From NCBI GenBank assembly GCA_011176545.1, contig DUEN01000031.1, positions 1-33,044 on the forward strand: a stretch of DNA of 33,044 nucleotides, in the 5' to 3' direction. A program made the position numbers and the translations under genes. Origin of the DNA: Caldilineae bacterium. Lineage in GTDB: Bacteria > Chloroflexota > Anaerolineae > DUEN01. Of this stretch, positions 23,481 through 30,830 are shown in pieces. Each line of letters begins with the position of its first letter. Within the stretch, counting starts at the first letter, position 1. The notes under the pieces are model-generated. The model was not told the DNA's origin. It ran no database searches and saw only the letters and a program-made list of their open reading frames with translations.

Positions 23481-26195
23481 ATGAGGCGATGGCTGGAGAT
23501 GTGCCGGGTGGCGCAGGATCAGGCCCCCTCATCACCGCGTTTTCGAGAGATGGCGTTACCTGCCCAACTTTTTGTTGGGGGCGTCATCACCGTGGGGGCC
23601 TTTCAATTCATAGGAGAGGCGCTCAGGCTACCAGGGAGTGCCATTGATTGGCCCGCATTCATCTTTCTGCTCGTGGGGACTCTCATCTCCCGGCTGTCCG
23701 GGGTCACCACACCCCGATATGCCTTCTATCACATGGGGCTTAGCTTCATCTTCCCAGCATTCTATCTCGTAGGTCCAGCGCCAGCGGGCATTTTGATCAT
23801 GGCCTCGTATGCCGCGGCCTCATGGCAGCAGCGTCAGCGGTGGTACCTGGCCGCCTTCAACATCTCCATGCATTTCCTCTCCGGATGGCTTGCGTATCAG
23901 GTCTCGATGGCCATCATGGGAGATGCGGGCCTGCTCACATTTGTCGGCGAGCTGGGGCTGCTGACAGGCGCTGTGGTGTATATCCTGGTCAACCACTTCC
24001 TTGTGGCGCTGGGGGTTTTCTTCGTGCGGGGTCTGCCCCGCGTGCAGGATCATCTGCTGGATTTCCAGGGTATCGGCACGGACTTCCTGTTGCTCTGTAT
24101 CGGGGCCAGCCTGGCTGTACTCTGGAAGGTCCTGCCCTCTCTGAGCGTGTTGCCCTTGGCCTCCCTGATATTGGCCCGGCGGGTGTTGGGGATCCCTCTC
24201 CTGGAGGAGGAGGCTCGGATTGACGCCAAGACTCAACTGTATAACGCCAAACACGGCAACGCCGTGTTGGAGAGGGAGCTGCAACGGGCCCGCCAGTTGA
24301 ATCAGCCCCTCTCAGTGTTGATGGCTGATCTGGATGGGCTCCGCCGGGTGAATAACGTTTATGGTCACCTCGTCGGAGATGAGGTGCTGAAGCGGGTGGC
24401 CGAGGTCATCCAATCCACCGTGGGAGCCCGGGGGATCGCCTCGCGGTTCGGGGGTGAGGAGTTCCTGATCGTGTTGCCCGGATGCGATGCCCACGAGGCG
24501 ATGGCGGTCGCGGAGCGGATCCGCAAGCGCGTGGAGGGGCTTAGCTTCTCCCCGAATGGAGAGGAGCATCCCATCCAGATTACGATCACGGTGGGTGTGG
24601 CCTCCTATCCCGATGATGCCGCGAGCCCTATGGATCTCCTACAGCGAGCGGATGCCGCGCTGTACCATGGCAAGGACAACGGTCGTAATCAGGTCTGCAT
24701 GGCCCACGCGGCGGGGGACCGTCTCAATGGGAAACATGTCCAACCCTCGGGTCATGAGGAGGTCTCGGGATCTCAGAACGGGGCGGGAACGCGTATCGCG
24801 GGCCCGATCCCGGCGGAGGGGATAGACCGCAGACTCAAAGCCCTGGTCGGTGTGGTTCTCCTCGCCGGAGCGGCCTTGTGGGTGTACTATATCCCACGCG
24901 TCTCCTCGTTAGATCTGACCGCCCTGGGCATCCTGGTCGCGCTCACGTGGCTGAGCGAGGGGTTGGCGCTGGACTTATACATGGCCAGCACCGTATCCCT
25001 GGGGTTCGTGATGTCGTTGGCAGCCGCTTTCCTGTTAGGGCCGTCGGGCGTGGCCGTGCTCGCGCCGGTCATCGCTTTGACACATGCCTACCGCCGTCGT
25101 CCGCCGTGGTATCAGGCCGCGTATAACCTGGCCGCCCATATGATGGCCGGCACGGCGGCCAGCCTCGTATTTCGCGTGTTCGAGGTCCCGATCGAGGCCG
25201 CGACCCTGCCCGCCTTAATCCTGCCCAGCGCGCTGGCCGCCGGGGCGTATTACGCGATCAACGTCGGGCTGGTATCTACGGCGGTGGCGCTGACCGAGCA
25301 TCGGGGCCCGATCCAGGTCTGGCGCGAGCAATTCCAGTGGCTGTGGATCCACTATGTCGCCCTGGGATTCATCGCGCTGGTGTTGGCTGTCGCCTATGCC
25401 AGCCTGGGGATTTACGGGGTCTTCGCCTTCCTCATCCCGTTGTTCATCGTTCGTTATGCTCAGAAGCAATACATCGATCGCACGGCGGATAATATCCGAG
25501 CCCTGAAGGCGCTCAACCAGGACTTGCTGGCCGCCAACGCCGAGATCCGTCAGGTCAATGAGGAGCTATTGGGCCTGCTGGCGAAGGTGATCGACTTCCG
25601 TGATCCGTACGTCTATAACCACTCCGAGCAGGTGGCCAAGTACGCCGTCGCCATCGCCCAGGAGATGGGGCTTCCGGCCGCTCAGATCGACCGGCTCCGT
25701 CGGGCGGCGGTATGTCACGACCTGGGTAAGGTCGGCATCCCGGACGCCATCCTGAACAAGCCTGGGCGTCTGACGGACGAGGAGTATCAGATGATCAAGG
25801 AGCACGTAAACATCGGCGCGCAGTTGTTGGAGAGCAGCCACATATTGCATCAATTGATCCCCGGCGTGCGCTATCACCACGAACGATGGGATGGCAGGGG
25901 GTATCCCGAACACCTGGCCCAGGAAGATATCCCGTTGGAGGCGCGCATCCTGGCGGTGGCGGACGCCGTGGAGACCATGGCCTCTGATCGTCCGTATAAG
26001 AGGGGCATGGCGCCGGAGGAGATCCTGGAGGAGCTGCAACGGTGCGCTGGGACCCAGTTCGATCCCGCCGTGGTGCAGGCCTTCGTGCGCGTGATCGAGC
26101 GCGAGGGGAAAGACTTCATCGTCAATTCGGCTCGGAGCGTCTCGCCGAGCCGGCGCGTGCAATGGACGCCGCAACTCAGCCCCGTCCCGGGATGA
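23481..26195 (+). CDS. Dual GGDEF/HD-GYP cyclic-di-GMP enzyme with two membrane domains
   Basis: The 904-residue product has four parts: a multi-helix membrane domain (about 27-237); a GGDEF diguanylate cyclase (about 245-408) with an intact GGEEF at 324-328; a second multi-helix membrane domain (about 452-660) with a helical, coiled-coil-like linker (about 668-700); and an HD-GYP phosphodiesterase (about 700-877) with CHDLGK at 745-750 and HHERWDGRGYP at 799-809. The two membrane domains look homologous (RWYLAAFNISMH versus PWYQAAYNLAAH). No RxxD inhibitory site precedes GGEEF, since glycine replaces the aspartate. One protein could thus both make and degrade cyclic-di-GMP. ATG 23481 is preferred over GTG 23472 because GGAGG at 23467-23471 then has normal spacing. 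Confidence 0.9.
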   Translation: MRRWLEMCRVAQDQAPSSPRFREMALPAQLFVGGVITVGAFQFIGEALRLPGSAIDWPAFIFLLVGTLISRLSGVTTPRYAFYHMGLSFIFPAFYLVGPAPAGILIMASYAAASWQQRQRWYLAAFNISMHFLSGWLAYQVSMAIMGDAGLLTFVGELGLLTGAVVYILVNHFLVALGVFFVRGLPRVQDHLLDFQGIGTDFLLLCIGASLAVLWKVLPSLSVLPLASLILARRVLGIPLLEEEARIDAKTQLYNAKHGNAVLERELQRARQLNQPLSVLMADLDGLRRVNNVYGHLVGDEVLKRVAEVIQSTVGARGIASRFGGEEFLIVLPGCDAHEAMAVAERIRKRVEGLSFSPNGEEHPIQITITVGVASYPDDAASPMDLLQRADAALYHGKDNGRNQVCMAHAAGDRLNGKHVQPSGHEEVSGSQNGAGTRIAGPIPAEGIDRRLKALVGVVLLAGAALWVYYIPRVSSLDLTALGILVALTWLSEGLALDLYMASTVSLGFVMSLAAAFLLGPSGVAVLAPVIALTHAYRRRPPWYQAAYNLAAHMMAGTAASLVFRVFEVPIEAATLPALILPSALAAGAYYAINVGLVSTAVALTEHRGPIQVWREQFQWLWIHYVALGFIALVLAVAYASLGIYGVFAFLIPLFIVRYAQKQYIDRTADNIRALKALNQDLLAANAEIRQVNEELLGLLAKVIDFRDPYVYNHSEQVAKYAVAIAQEMGLPAAQIDRLRRAAVCHDLGKVGIPDAILNKPGRLTDEEYQMIKEHVNIGAQLLESSHILHQLIPGVRYHHERWDGRGYPEHLAQEDIPLEARILAVADAVETMASDRPYKRGMAPEEILEELQRCAGTQFDPAVVQAFVRVIEREGKDFIVNSARSVSPSRRVQWTPQLSPVPG

Positions 26196-26214
26196 GAAGT
26201 CGGCGGATCTCGCT

Positions 26215-26913
26215 CTAGCGGCCCTCGATGTGGCTCTGGATCAGCGATTCCAGTTCCTCCCGTTGCCGCTCGTTCAGCGCTCGTTTCTTGGCCTGATTGC
26301 GGAACCAACTCCTGAGCCTGTTCGCGGTCAACACCGGCACGGTGGGATCCTTCAATTCCAGCTCCACCCTGGGATGGATGAACACGACCGCGCCGTGGAC
26401 GGGAGGAGGCTCCCCGTCGGGCAGGCGCTCCGCCAGCCAGCGCTTCATGTGCTCGATCTCACCGAGCAGCTCCTTCGTAGGGTTTCCCAACCCCTCCTGT
26501 CCCAGGGCTGTGAAGATGCGGGTGAGCCGGAAGGGTTGTCGCCAGTTGCTGCCCTCGCAGATGACGCGCCCGCTTTGATCGCGGGTGACGAAGACGAAGA
26601 CCCCCGGCGGACCGATCAGCACATAGGGGGAAGGGAGCATCCACGCATAGAAGACGTACCGATCGTCGAAGCCCCGCAACCCTTTGCTCAGGACCTGGTC
26701 CGGCCGCGGCCGACGCCCGAAGCGGCGCAACTGATACGTGCCGATGTTCGCGGCGATGAAGCCGATGATCAGGCACGCGAAGGCGATGTAGATGTATTGC
26801 GGCCGAAAGGAGGCCACCATCCCGGCGGCCAGGACGCCCAATCCCACCCAGCTGATGATGTTGCCGAAGCGGGCCCGGCGCTCAATGAGCTTATCATTCG
26901 TGACCACGCGCAT
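26215..26913 (-). CDS. Two-helix membrane protein with NERD-like domain
   Basis: The 232-residue product has two hydrophobic helices (about 18-36 and 41-60), then a basic stretch and a soluble domain (about 72-195) with YVLIGPPGVFVFVTRD, SNWRQPF and VHGAVVFIHP. The order of a hydrophobic strand, a short insertion with SNW and a second V-V-F strand resembles nuclease-related (NERD) domains, but the match is by eye only. The C-terminus is charged and helical (ALNERQREELESLIQSHIE). AGGAGG (complement of 26924-26929) lies 10 nt before the ATG. It ends 19 bp from the convergent cyclic-di-GMP gene. The function is unknown. Confidence 0.7.
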   Translation of the reverse strand: MRVVTNDKLIERRARFGNIISWVGLGVLAAGMVASFRPQYIYIAFACLIIGFIAANIGTYQLRRFGRRPRPDQVLSKGLRGFDDRYVFYAWMLPSPYVLIGPPGVFVFVTRDQSGRVICEGSNWRQPFRLTRIFTALGQEGLGNPTKELLGEIEHMKRWLAERLPDGEPPPVHGAVVFIHPRVELELKDPTVPVLTANRLRSWFRNQAKKRALNERQREELESLIQSHIEGR

Positions 26914-26939
26914 CCGGTTTGTTCCTCCTGGTGTGTCTT

Positions 26940-27061
26940 AGAGCATGTCTGAGGGTGCCTCCGTTTGAAGCGGCGGCGGTTGAAAACGCGCCGCCTGGAT
27001 GGTTCTGAAACCCAGGCGCCGTGCTTTCAGCCGGTGCTGGCCCATCATTCAGACACGCTCT
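26940..27061. mobile_element. MITE-like element with 13-bp terminal inverted repeats
   Basis: AGAGCATGTCTGA (26940-26952) and TCAGACACGCTCT (27049-27061) are inverted copies with one mismatch. The interior holds further complementary blocks (CGCCGCCTGG with CCAGGCGCCG, one mismatch; GGCGGCG with CGCCGCC). At about 122 bp it is too short to encode a transposase. It lies between fabF and the membrane-protein gene. No target-site duplication is obvious. Confidence 0.6.
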
Positions 27062-27080
27062 TATCGCAAACCATCTCGTT

Positions 27081-28499
27081 TCATGGCTCCGCGCCTGGTT
27101 CCCACTTCGTGATCACCAGGCACGCGTTCTGCCCGCCTAAACCGAAGGAGTTCGATAACGCGGCGCGCACTCGGGCTCGCCGTGCCTCGTTCGGCACATA
27201 ATCGAGATCGCACTCGGGATCGGGGAACTCATAGTTGATGGTGGGATGGATCACGTCATGGTATACGGTATAAACGGTGGCGACGGCCTCGATCGCCCCA
27301 GCGCCGCCGAAGCAATGGCCGATCATCGACTTGGTGGAGCTGACCGCCAATCGATCCGCGTGGGCCCCGAACACGCGGCGGATGGCCTTGGTCTCGATCG
27401 CGTCGTTCAAGGGCGTGGAGGTGCCATGCGCGTTGATGTAATCGATGGCCTCCGGAGGCAGGCCCGCGTCCTCCAGGGCCCAGGTCATGGCGTTGATGGC
27501 ACCAGTCCCATCCGGATCGGGCTGGGCCACGTGATAGGCATCGGCCGAGGCGGCGTGCCCGACGACCTCGGCGTAGATGCGGGCGCCGCGGGCCAGGGCG
27601 TGCTCCAGTCGCTCCAGGATCAGGATACCGCATCCCTCGCCGATGACGAACCCGTCCCGCTGGGCGTCGAACGGCCGGCTGGCACGTTGCGGGTCGTCGT
27701 TGCGCGTTGAGAGAGCGCGCATGGCGGAGAAGCCCGCGTAGAACGTCTCGCAGATCAGGGCCTCCACCCCGCCAGCGATCACGATGTCGGCGCGGCCCTC
27801 CCGGATCCACTCCACGCCCACCCCGATGGCTTGCGTCCCGGCCGCGCAGGCGGTGACGACGGTATCGTTGGGGCCACGAGCGCCGTAGTACTGGCTGATG
27901 TGGAAGGCTGGCATGTTTGGGAGCCCGCCGGTGGCCGTCATTGGCCGGACGCGCATGGGGCTATTGGGCTGTTTCCTCAACAGGCCCTCATAGAACTCGA
28001 ACCCGCCCAGGCCTGTGCCGATAACCACCCCGGCCCGAAAGCCGTTATCTGGGAGCGTGTCCAGCCTCGCGTCGGCCAGCGCCTCGCCAGCGGCGACGAC
28101 GCTGAATTGGGAGCAGCGGGCCATGCGTCGCGCCTCCGCCCGCGGGATGTGTCGCGTGGGGTCGAACCCCTTGACCTCCGCGCCGAAGTGCGTGGGGTAC
28201 ACTGTGGCATCGAACTGCGTGACAGGCCCCACGCCGGAACGGCCGGCCACGAGGGCCTCCCAGGTTTCCGGGGCCGTCAACCCGACCGGAGTAACGGCTC
28301 CCAGGCCGGTGACGACCACGCGCGGCCGTGTGCGTCGCTTGAATTCCTCCAACTCGGCCAATGCCTGGGAGATCGCCTCCTCGCTCAGGTTGGCGGGATC
28401 GATATCCGCCTGGATCGCCTGAAGCTCTCGAAGCAGGAGAGACCGGGTCGTCAGGGATAAACGTTGTAGCTGTGTGCGTAGTGCCTCGATAGACCGCAT
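27081..28499 (-). CDS. fabF: Beta-ketoacyl-ACP synthase II with N-terminal extension
   Basis: The enzyme condenses malonyl-ACP with a growing acyl-ACP in fatty-acid elongation. The catalytic triad is present: Cys218 (VVTACAAGTQA), His358 (YINAHGTSTPLND) and His395 (KSMIGHCFGGAGAIEA), with Lys390. At 472 residues it is about 60 longer than typical FabF because of a helical N-terminal part (1-58) before the usual first strand RVVVTGLGAVTPVG. The start at 28499 lies 2 nt after the plsX stop, so the extension is probably real and the two genes are coupled. The extension might be a docking or dimer segment; this is a guess. HCFGGAG replaces the more common HLLGAAG. Confidence 0.92.
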   Translation of the reverse strand: MRSIEALRTQLQRLSLTTRSLLLRELQAIQADIDPANLSEEAISQALAELEEFKRRTRPRVVVTGLGAVTPVGLTAPETWEALVAGRSGVGPVTQFDATVYPTHFGAEVKGFDPTRHIPRAEARRMARCSQFSVVAAGEALADARLDTLPDNGFRAGVVIGTGLGGFEFYEGLLRKQPNSPMRVRPMTATGGLPNMPAFHISQYYGARGPNDTVVTACAAGTQAIGVGVEWIREGRADIVIAGGVEALICETFYAGFSAMRALSTRNDDPQRASRPFDAQRDGFVIGEGCGILILERLEHALARGARIYAEVVGHAASADAYHVAQPDPDGTGAINAMTWALEDAGLPPEAIDYINAHGTSTPLNDAIETKAIRRVFGAHADRLAVSSTKSMIGHCFGGAGAIEAVATVYTVYHDVIHPTINYEFPDPECDLDYVPNEARRARVRAALSNSFGLGGQNACLVITKWEPGAEP

Positions 28500-28501
28500 C
28501 G

Positions 28502-29560
28502 TCAGTTCTTCCCCCTTGCCTTGTGGATTTGCTCAGTGCGTTGTATCTCCTCCTGGATCGTCGGGACCAATCGTTGTTCCACGGCCACCATCGCCTGTCG
28601 GATCATATGGCGAACGGCGTAGGCGTCGGAGCGGCCGTGTCCGATGATGACGACGCCGTTCACGCCCAACAGTGGGGCGCCGCCGATCTCGCGCCAGTCC
28701 AGCTGGCGTCGCGTGCGCCGTAACGTGGGTACCATCAAGAGCAGCCCTGGCGACGCGAGCAGCAGGCCGGGCGCCATCACGAGCAGAGCGATCCGGTCAC
28801 GCCATGTCCCCGTCAATTGCCGGACGAGCATCTTCCCAAGGAAGCTGACGATCCCCTCCGTCAGCTTGATGATGACGTTGCCGGTGAAGCCATCCGTGAC
28901 GATGACGTCGGCGACGTCGCGGTGGATGTCCTTGCCTTCGACGTTACCTACGAAGTTCAGGCCGCTGGCCTGGAGCAGGGGGAACGCCTCGCGTACCAGC
29001 ATCGAGCCCTTGTCCGGCTCCTCGCCGTTAGAGACGATGCCGACGCGCGGCCCGGGGATGCCGTGGATCTTCTCCGCGTAGACGGCCCCCATGACGGCGA
29101 ATTGGAGAAGGTACTCCGGCTTGCAGTCGGCGTTGGCACCGATGTCCAGCAGGATGTAGTAGCGCGGAGGGGCCGGATAGACGGTGACCAGCGCTGGACG
29201 GATCACGCCGGGGATACGGCCTAGGTTGAAGAGCGCGGCGGCCATGACCGCGCCGGAATTGCCAGCGGAGGCGACGGCATCGACTTCCCCCTCGCGGGCC
29301 AGCCGCATGGCGACCACGATGGAGGCATCGCGTTTCTGTTTGACGGCCATGGTATGCTCCTCCATCCCCACGGCCTGGGAGGCGTGGACGATGGAGAGAG
29401 GGAGCCCTCGCGCGTCATGCTTTTGTAGCTCGGCCTGGAGGCGTCGCTCATCGCCGACCAGGACGATCTCCAGATCGTAAGCACGGGCGGCCTGGATGGC
29501 CCCGGCTACTGTAGCTTCTGGGGCGTGATCCCCGCCCATGGCGTCCAGCGCGATCTTCAA
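28502..29560 (-). CDS. plsX: Phosphate acyltransferase PlsX
   Basis: PlsX converts acyl-ACP and phosphate to acyl-phosphate, the first step of phospholipid synthesis by the PlsX/PlsY route. The 352-residue product shows the family marks ALDAMGGDHAPEATV at the N-terminus, SAGNSGAVMAAA, LLDIGANADCKPEYLLQFA and VTDGFTGNVIIKLTEG. It starts with TTG at 29560, supported by AGGAGG 5 nt upstream (complement of 29566-29571). It is a peripheral membrane enzyme in other bacteria; the hydrophobic patch LLVMAPGLLLASPGLLLMV could serve for membrane contact. It is followed 2 nt later by fabF. Confidence 0.95.
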   Translation of the reverse strand: MKIALDAMGGDHAPEATVAGAIQAARAYDLEIVLVGDERRLQAELQKHDARGLPLSIVHASQAVGMEEHTMAVKQKRDASIVVAMRLAREGEVDAVASAGNSGAVMAAALFNLGRIPGVIRPALVTVYPAPPRYYILLDIGANADCKPEYLLQFAVMGAVYAEKIHGIPGPRVGIVSNGEEPDKGSMLVREAFPLLQASGLNFVGNVEGKDIHRDVADVIVTDGFTGNVIIKLTEGIVSFLGKMLVRQLTGTWRDRIALLVMAPGLLLASPGLLLMVPTLRRTRRQLDWREIGGAPLLGVNGVVIIGHGRSDAYAVRHMIRQAMVAVEQRLVPTIQEEIQRTEQIHKARGKN

Positions 29561-29646
29561 GGAGACCTCCTCATGTGAGAGCTCTTACCATCGAAACTGA
29601 TTGAAAGACGGATTATCATCGAATGGCTGGGTCGGCGTTTACAGAT

Positions 29647-29694
29647 TTGTCAACATCATGACAATGTTGTATATTGGTCACGCAGTTTGGTCAA
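29647..29694 (-). promoter_or_regulatory. plsX-fabF promoter with operator-like dyad
   Basis: On the minus strand TTGACC (29694-29689) and TACAAC (29671-29666) are 17 bp apart. Directly downstream, over the expected start of transcription, lies the perfect dyad TTGTCA-N6-TGACAA (29647-29664). A repressor there would block initiation. TTGGTCA is also repeated directly at 29674-29680 and 29687-29693. Confidence 0.5.
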
Positions 29695-29793
29695 TGGCCT
29701 GGTTGGGAAACACCCCCTGTTGAATCATGGTTGCCTCGGACATCGCGTACCCGTTGAGACAAGGTGAGATCATTCTACGATAGGCAGGCATGA

Positions 29794-29822
29794 TTGACAA
29801 GCGAGGGGTTCGTGTTTATAAT
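29794..29822 (+). promoter_or_regulatory. Consensus promoter of the tRNA-Leu gene
   Basis: TTGACA (29794-29799) and TATAAT (29817-29822) are separated by 17 bp, an exact consensus match. The mature tRNA begins 21 nt after the -10 box. Confidence 0.9.
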
Positions 29823-29843
29823 ATTCTATGCGGACAAAGAGAT

Positions 29844-29927
29844 GCCCCCGTGGTGGAATTGGCATACACAGCAGGTTGAGGGCCTGTGCCCGTTAAGGGC
29901 GTGCCCGTTCGAGTCGGGCCGGGGGCA
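29844..29927 (+). tRNA. tRNA-Leu (anticodon GAG)
   Basis: The acceptor stem GCCCCCG pairs with CGGGGGC (29920-29926). The anticodon stem GCAGG/CCTGT closes the loop TTGAGGG with GAG at 29878-29880. A long variable arm (GCCC, GTTAA, GGGC) marks a class II tRNA, and the T arm is GCCCG-TTCGAGT-CGGGC. The discriminator is A29927, as required for leucine. The genome then reads CCT, so CCA must be completed by nucleotidyltransferase. It decodes CUC and CUU. Confidence 0.95.
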
Positions 29928-30000
29928 CCTTTATACTGGGCCTCTGAGGCTACTCTCAAGGCATGAGGGGGATGGTATTGTCAGAGGCTGACTTAGTCGC

Positions 30001-30038
30001 CGGAAGGGGGGCAGAGGGGCTCTCCTTCCGCCTTTTTT
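30001..30038 (+). terminator. Rho-independent terminator after tRNA-Leu
   Basis: CGGAAGG (30001-30007) pairs with CCTTCCG (30024-30030), with more weak pairs inside, and a run of six Ts follows at 30033-30038. It lies about 75 nt after the tRNA. An 8-bp hairpin (29940-29947 with 29981-29988) sits between them. Confidence 0.8.
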
Positions 30039-30113
30039 AGAACGTCATCCCCCTTTCTCCTCTCTTCCTCGGGTTGGATCGTTTGGAGAGGCGTCGAGCG
30101 TCATCGAGGGCAA

Positions 30114-30683
30114 ATGGCTTTACACTGGTACGCTCTACATACTCGTCCACATTGCGAGCTGCAGGTGGCTCATATACTCCTGACGAAAGGGCTTGAGATC
30201 TTTCTGCCGATGGTGCCGATGCCCCGCCGTCGCAAGATGGTGGATCGTCCGCTTTTCCCTTGTTATCTGTTCGCCCGCCTGGACCTGGATGCTCATGGGT
30301 TGGTCCCAGTGCGGTGGACTCCGGGATTGCGACGCGTGGTGGCGTTCGGCGATCGGCCAGTATCCATCCCTGATGATGTGATCGCCCGGTTGCAGGAACG
30401 GGTTGAGGAAGTACGGGCCGCGGGCGGCTTACCCTCGCACGATTTCCGTCCGGGTGATCGGCTGAGGATCACGAGGGGGCCGCTGCGCGGTTTGGAGGTG
30501 ATCTTCCAGGGGCCGATGCGCCCCAGCGAGCGGGTGCGCGTGTTGCTCGAGTTCCTGGGACAACTGCGCGAGGCTGAGATCCCCGTGCATGATCTGGAGC
30601 GGGTCCCTGACCGTAAGTTGCATCGCCCGCCGAGACGCACGCGAGGCAAAGGACGGCGCATCCGCTCCGTGCGGGACGAGTAG
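30114..30683 (+). CDS. Specialised NusG paralog, RfaH-like antiterminator
   Basis: The 189-residue product has the NusG N-terminal domain (about 4-95; WYALHTRPHCELQVAHIL) and a KOW domain (about 111-165; FRPGDRLRITRGPLRGLE), then a basic tail rich in Arg and Lys. RPLFPCYLFARLD and the later TPGLRRVVAFGDRPVSIPDDVI match the RfaH/UpxY type better than housekeeping NusG. Such proteins bind RNA polymerase at special sites and prevent termination in long polysaccharide operons. The downstream epimerase fits that role. GAGGG lies only 3 nt before the ATG, so translation may be weak. Its own promoter is not clear. Confidence 0.85.
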   Translation: MALHWYALHTRPHCELQVAHILLTKGLEIFLPMVPMPRRRKMVDRPLFPCYLFARLDLDAHGLVPVRWTPGLRRVVAFGDRPVSIPDDVIARLQERVEEVRAAGGLPSHDFRPGDRLRITRGPLRGLEVIFQGPMRPSERVRVLLEFLGQLREAEIPVHDLERVPDRKLHRPPRRTRGKGRRIRSVRDE

Positions 30684-30830
30684 GGGCCCGCACATCTTCC
30701 AACGCCGCCCGTTGTAGCGATAGCTCCGGGGGCTGCATAGCTGCTTGTCGGTATCCTGGGCTCGCTGGTTCGGCGAGTGCCCGGGAGGGCAGCGCTTACC
30801 TATGATACGATCGCATAGTAAGGATCTTCC

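Noticed and set aside
26230-26952. 240-codon plus-strand open frame
   Set aside because: It is antisense to the two-helix membrane protein gene, which has a strong ribosome site and clear helices.
26965-27201. 78-codon open frame over the MITE-like element
   Set aside because: It runs through the inverted repeats and into the end of fabF; no transposase motif is present.
29794-29991. 65-codon open frame
   Set aside because: It starts in the -35 box and crosses the tRNA-Leu gene.
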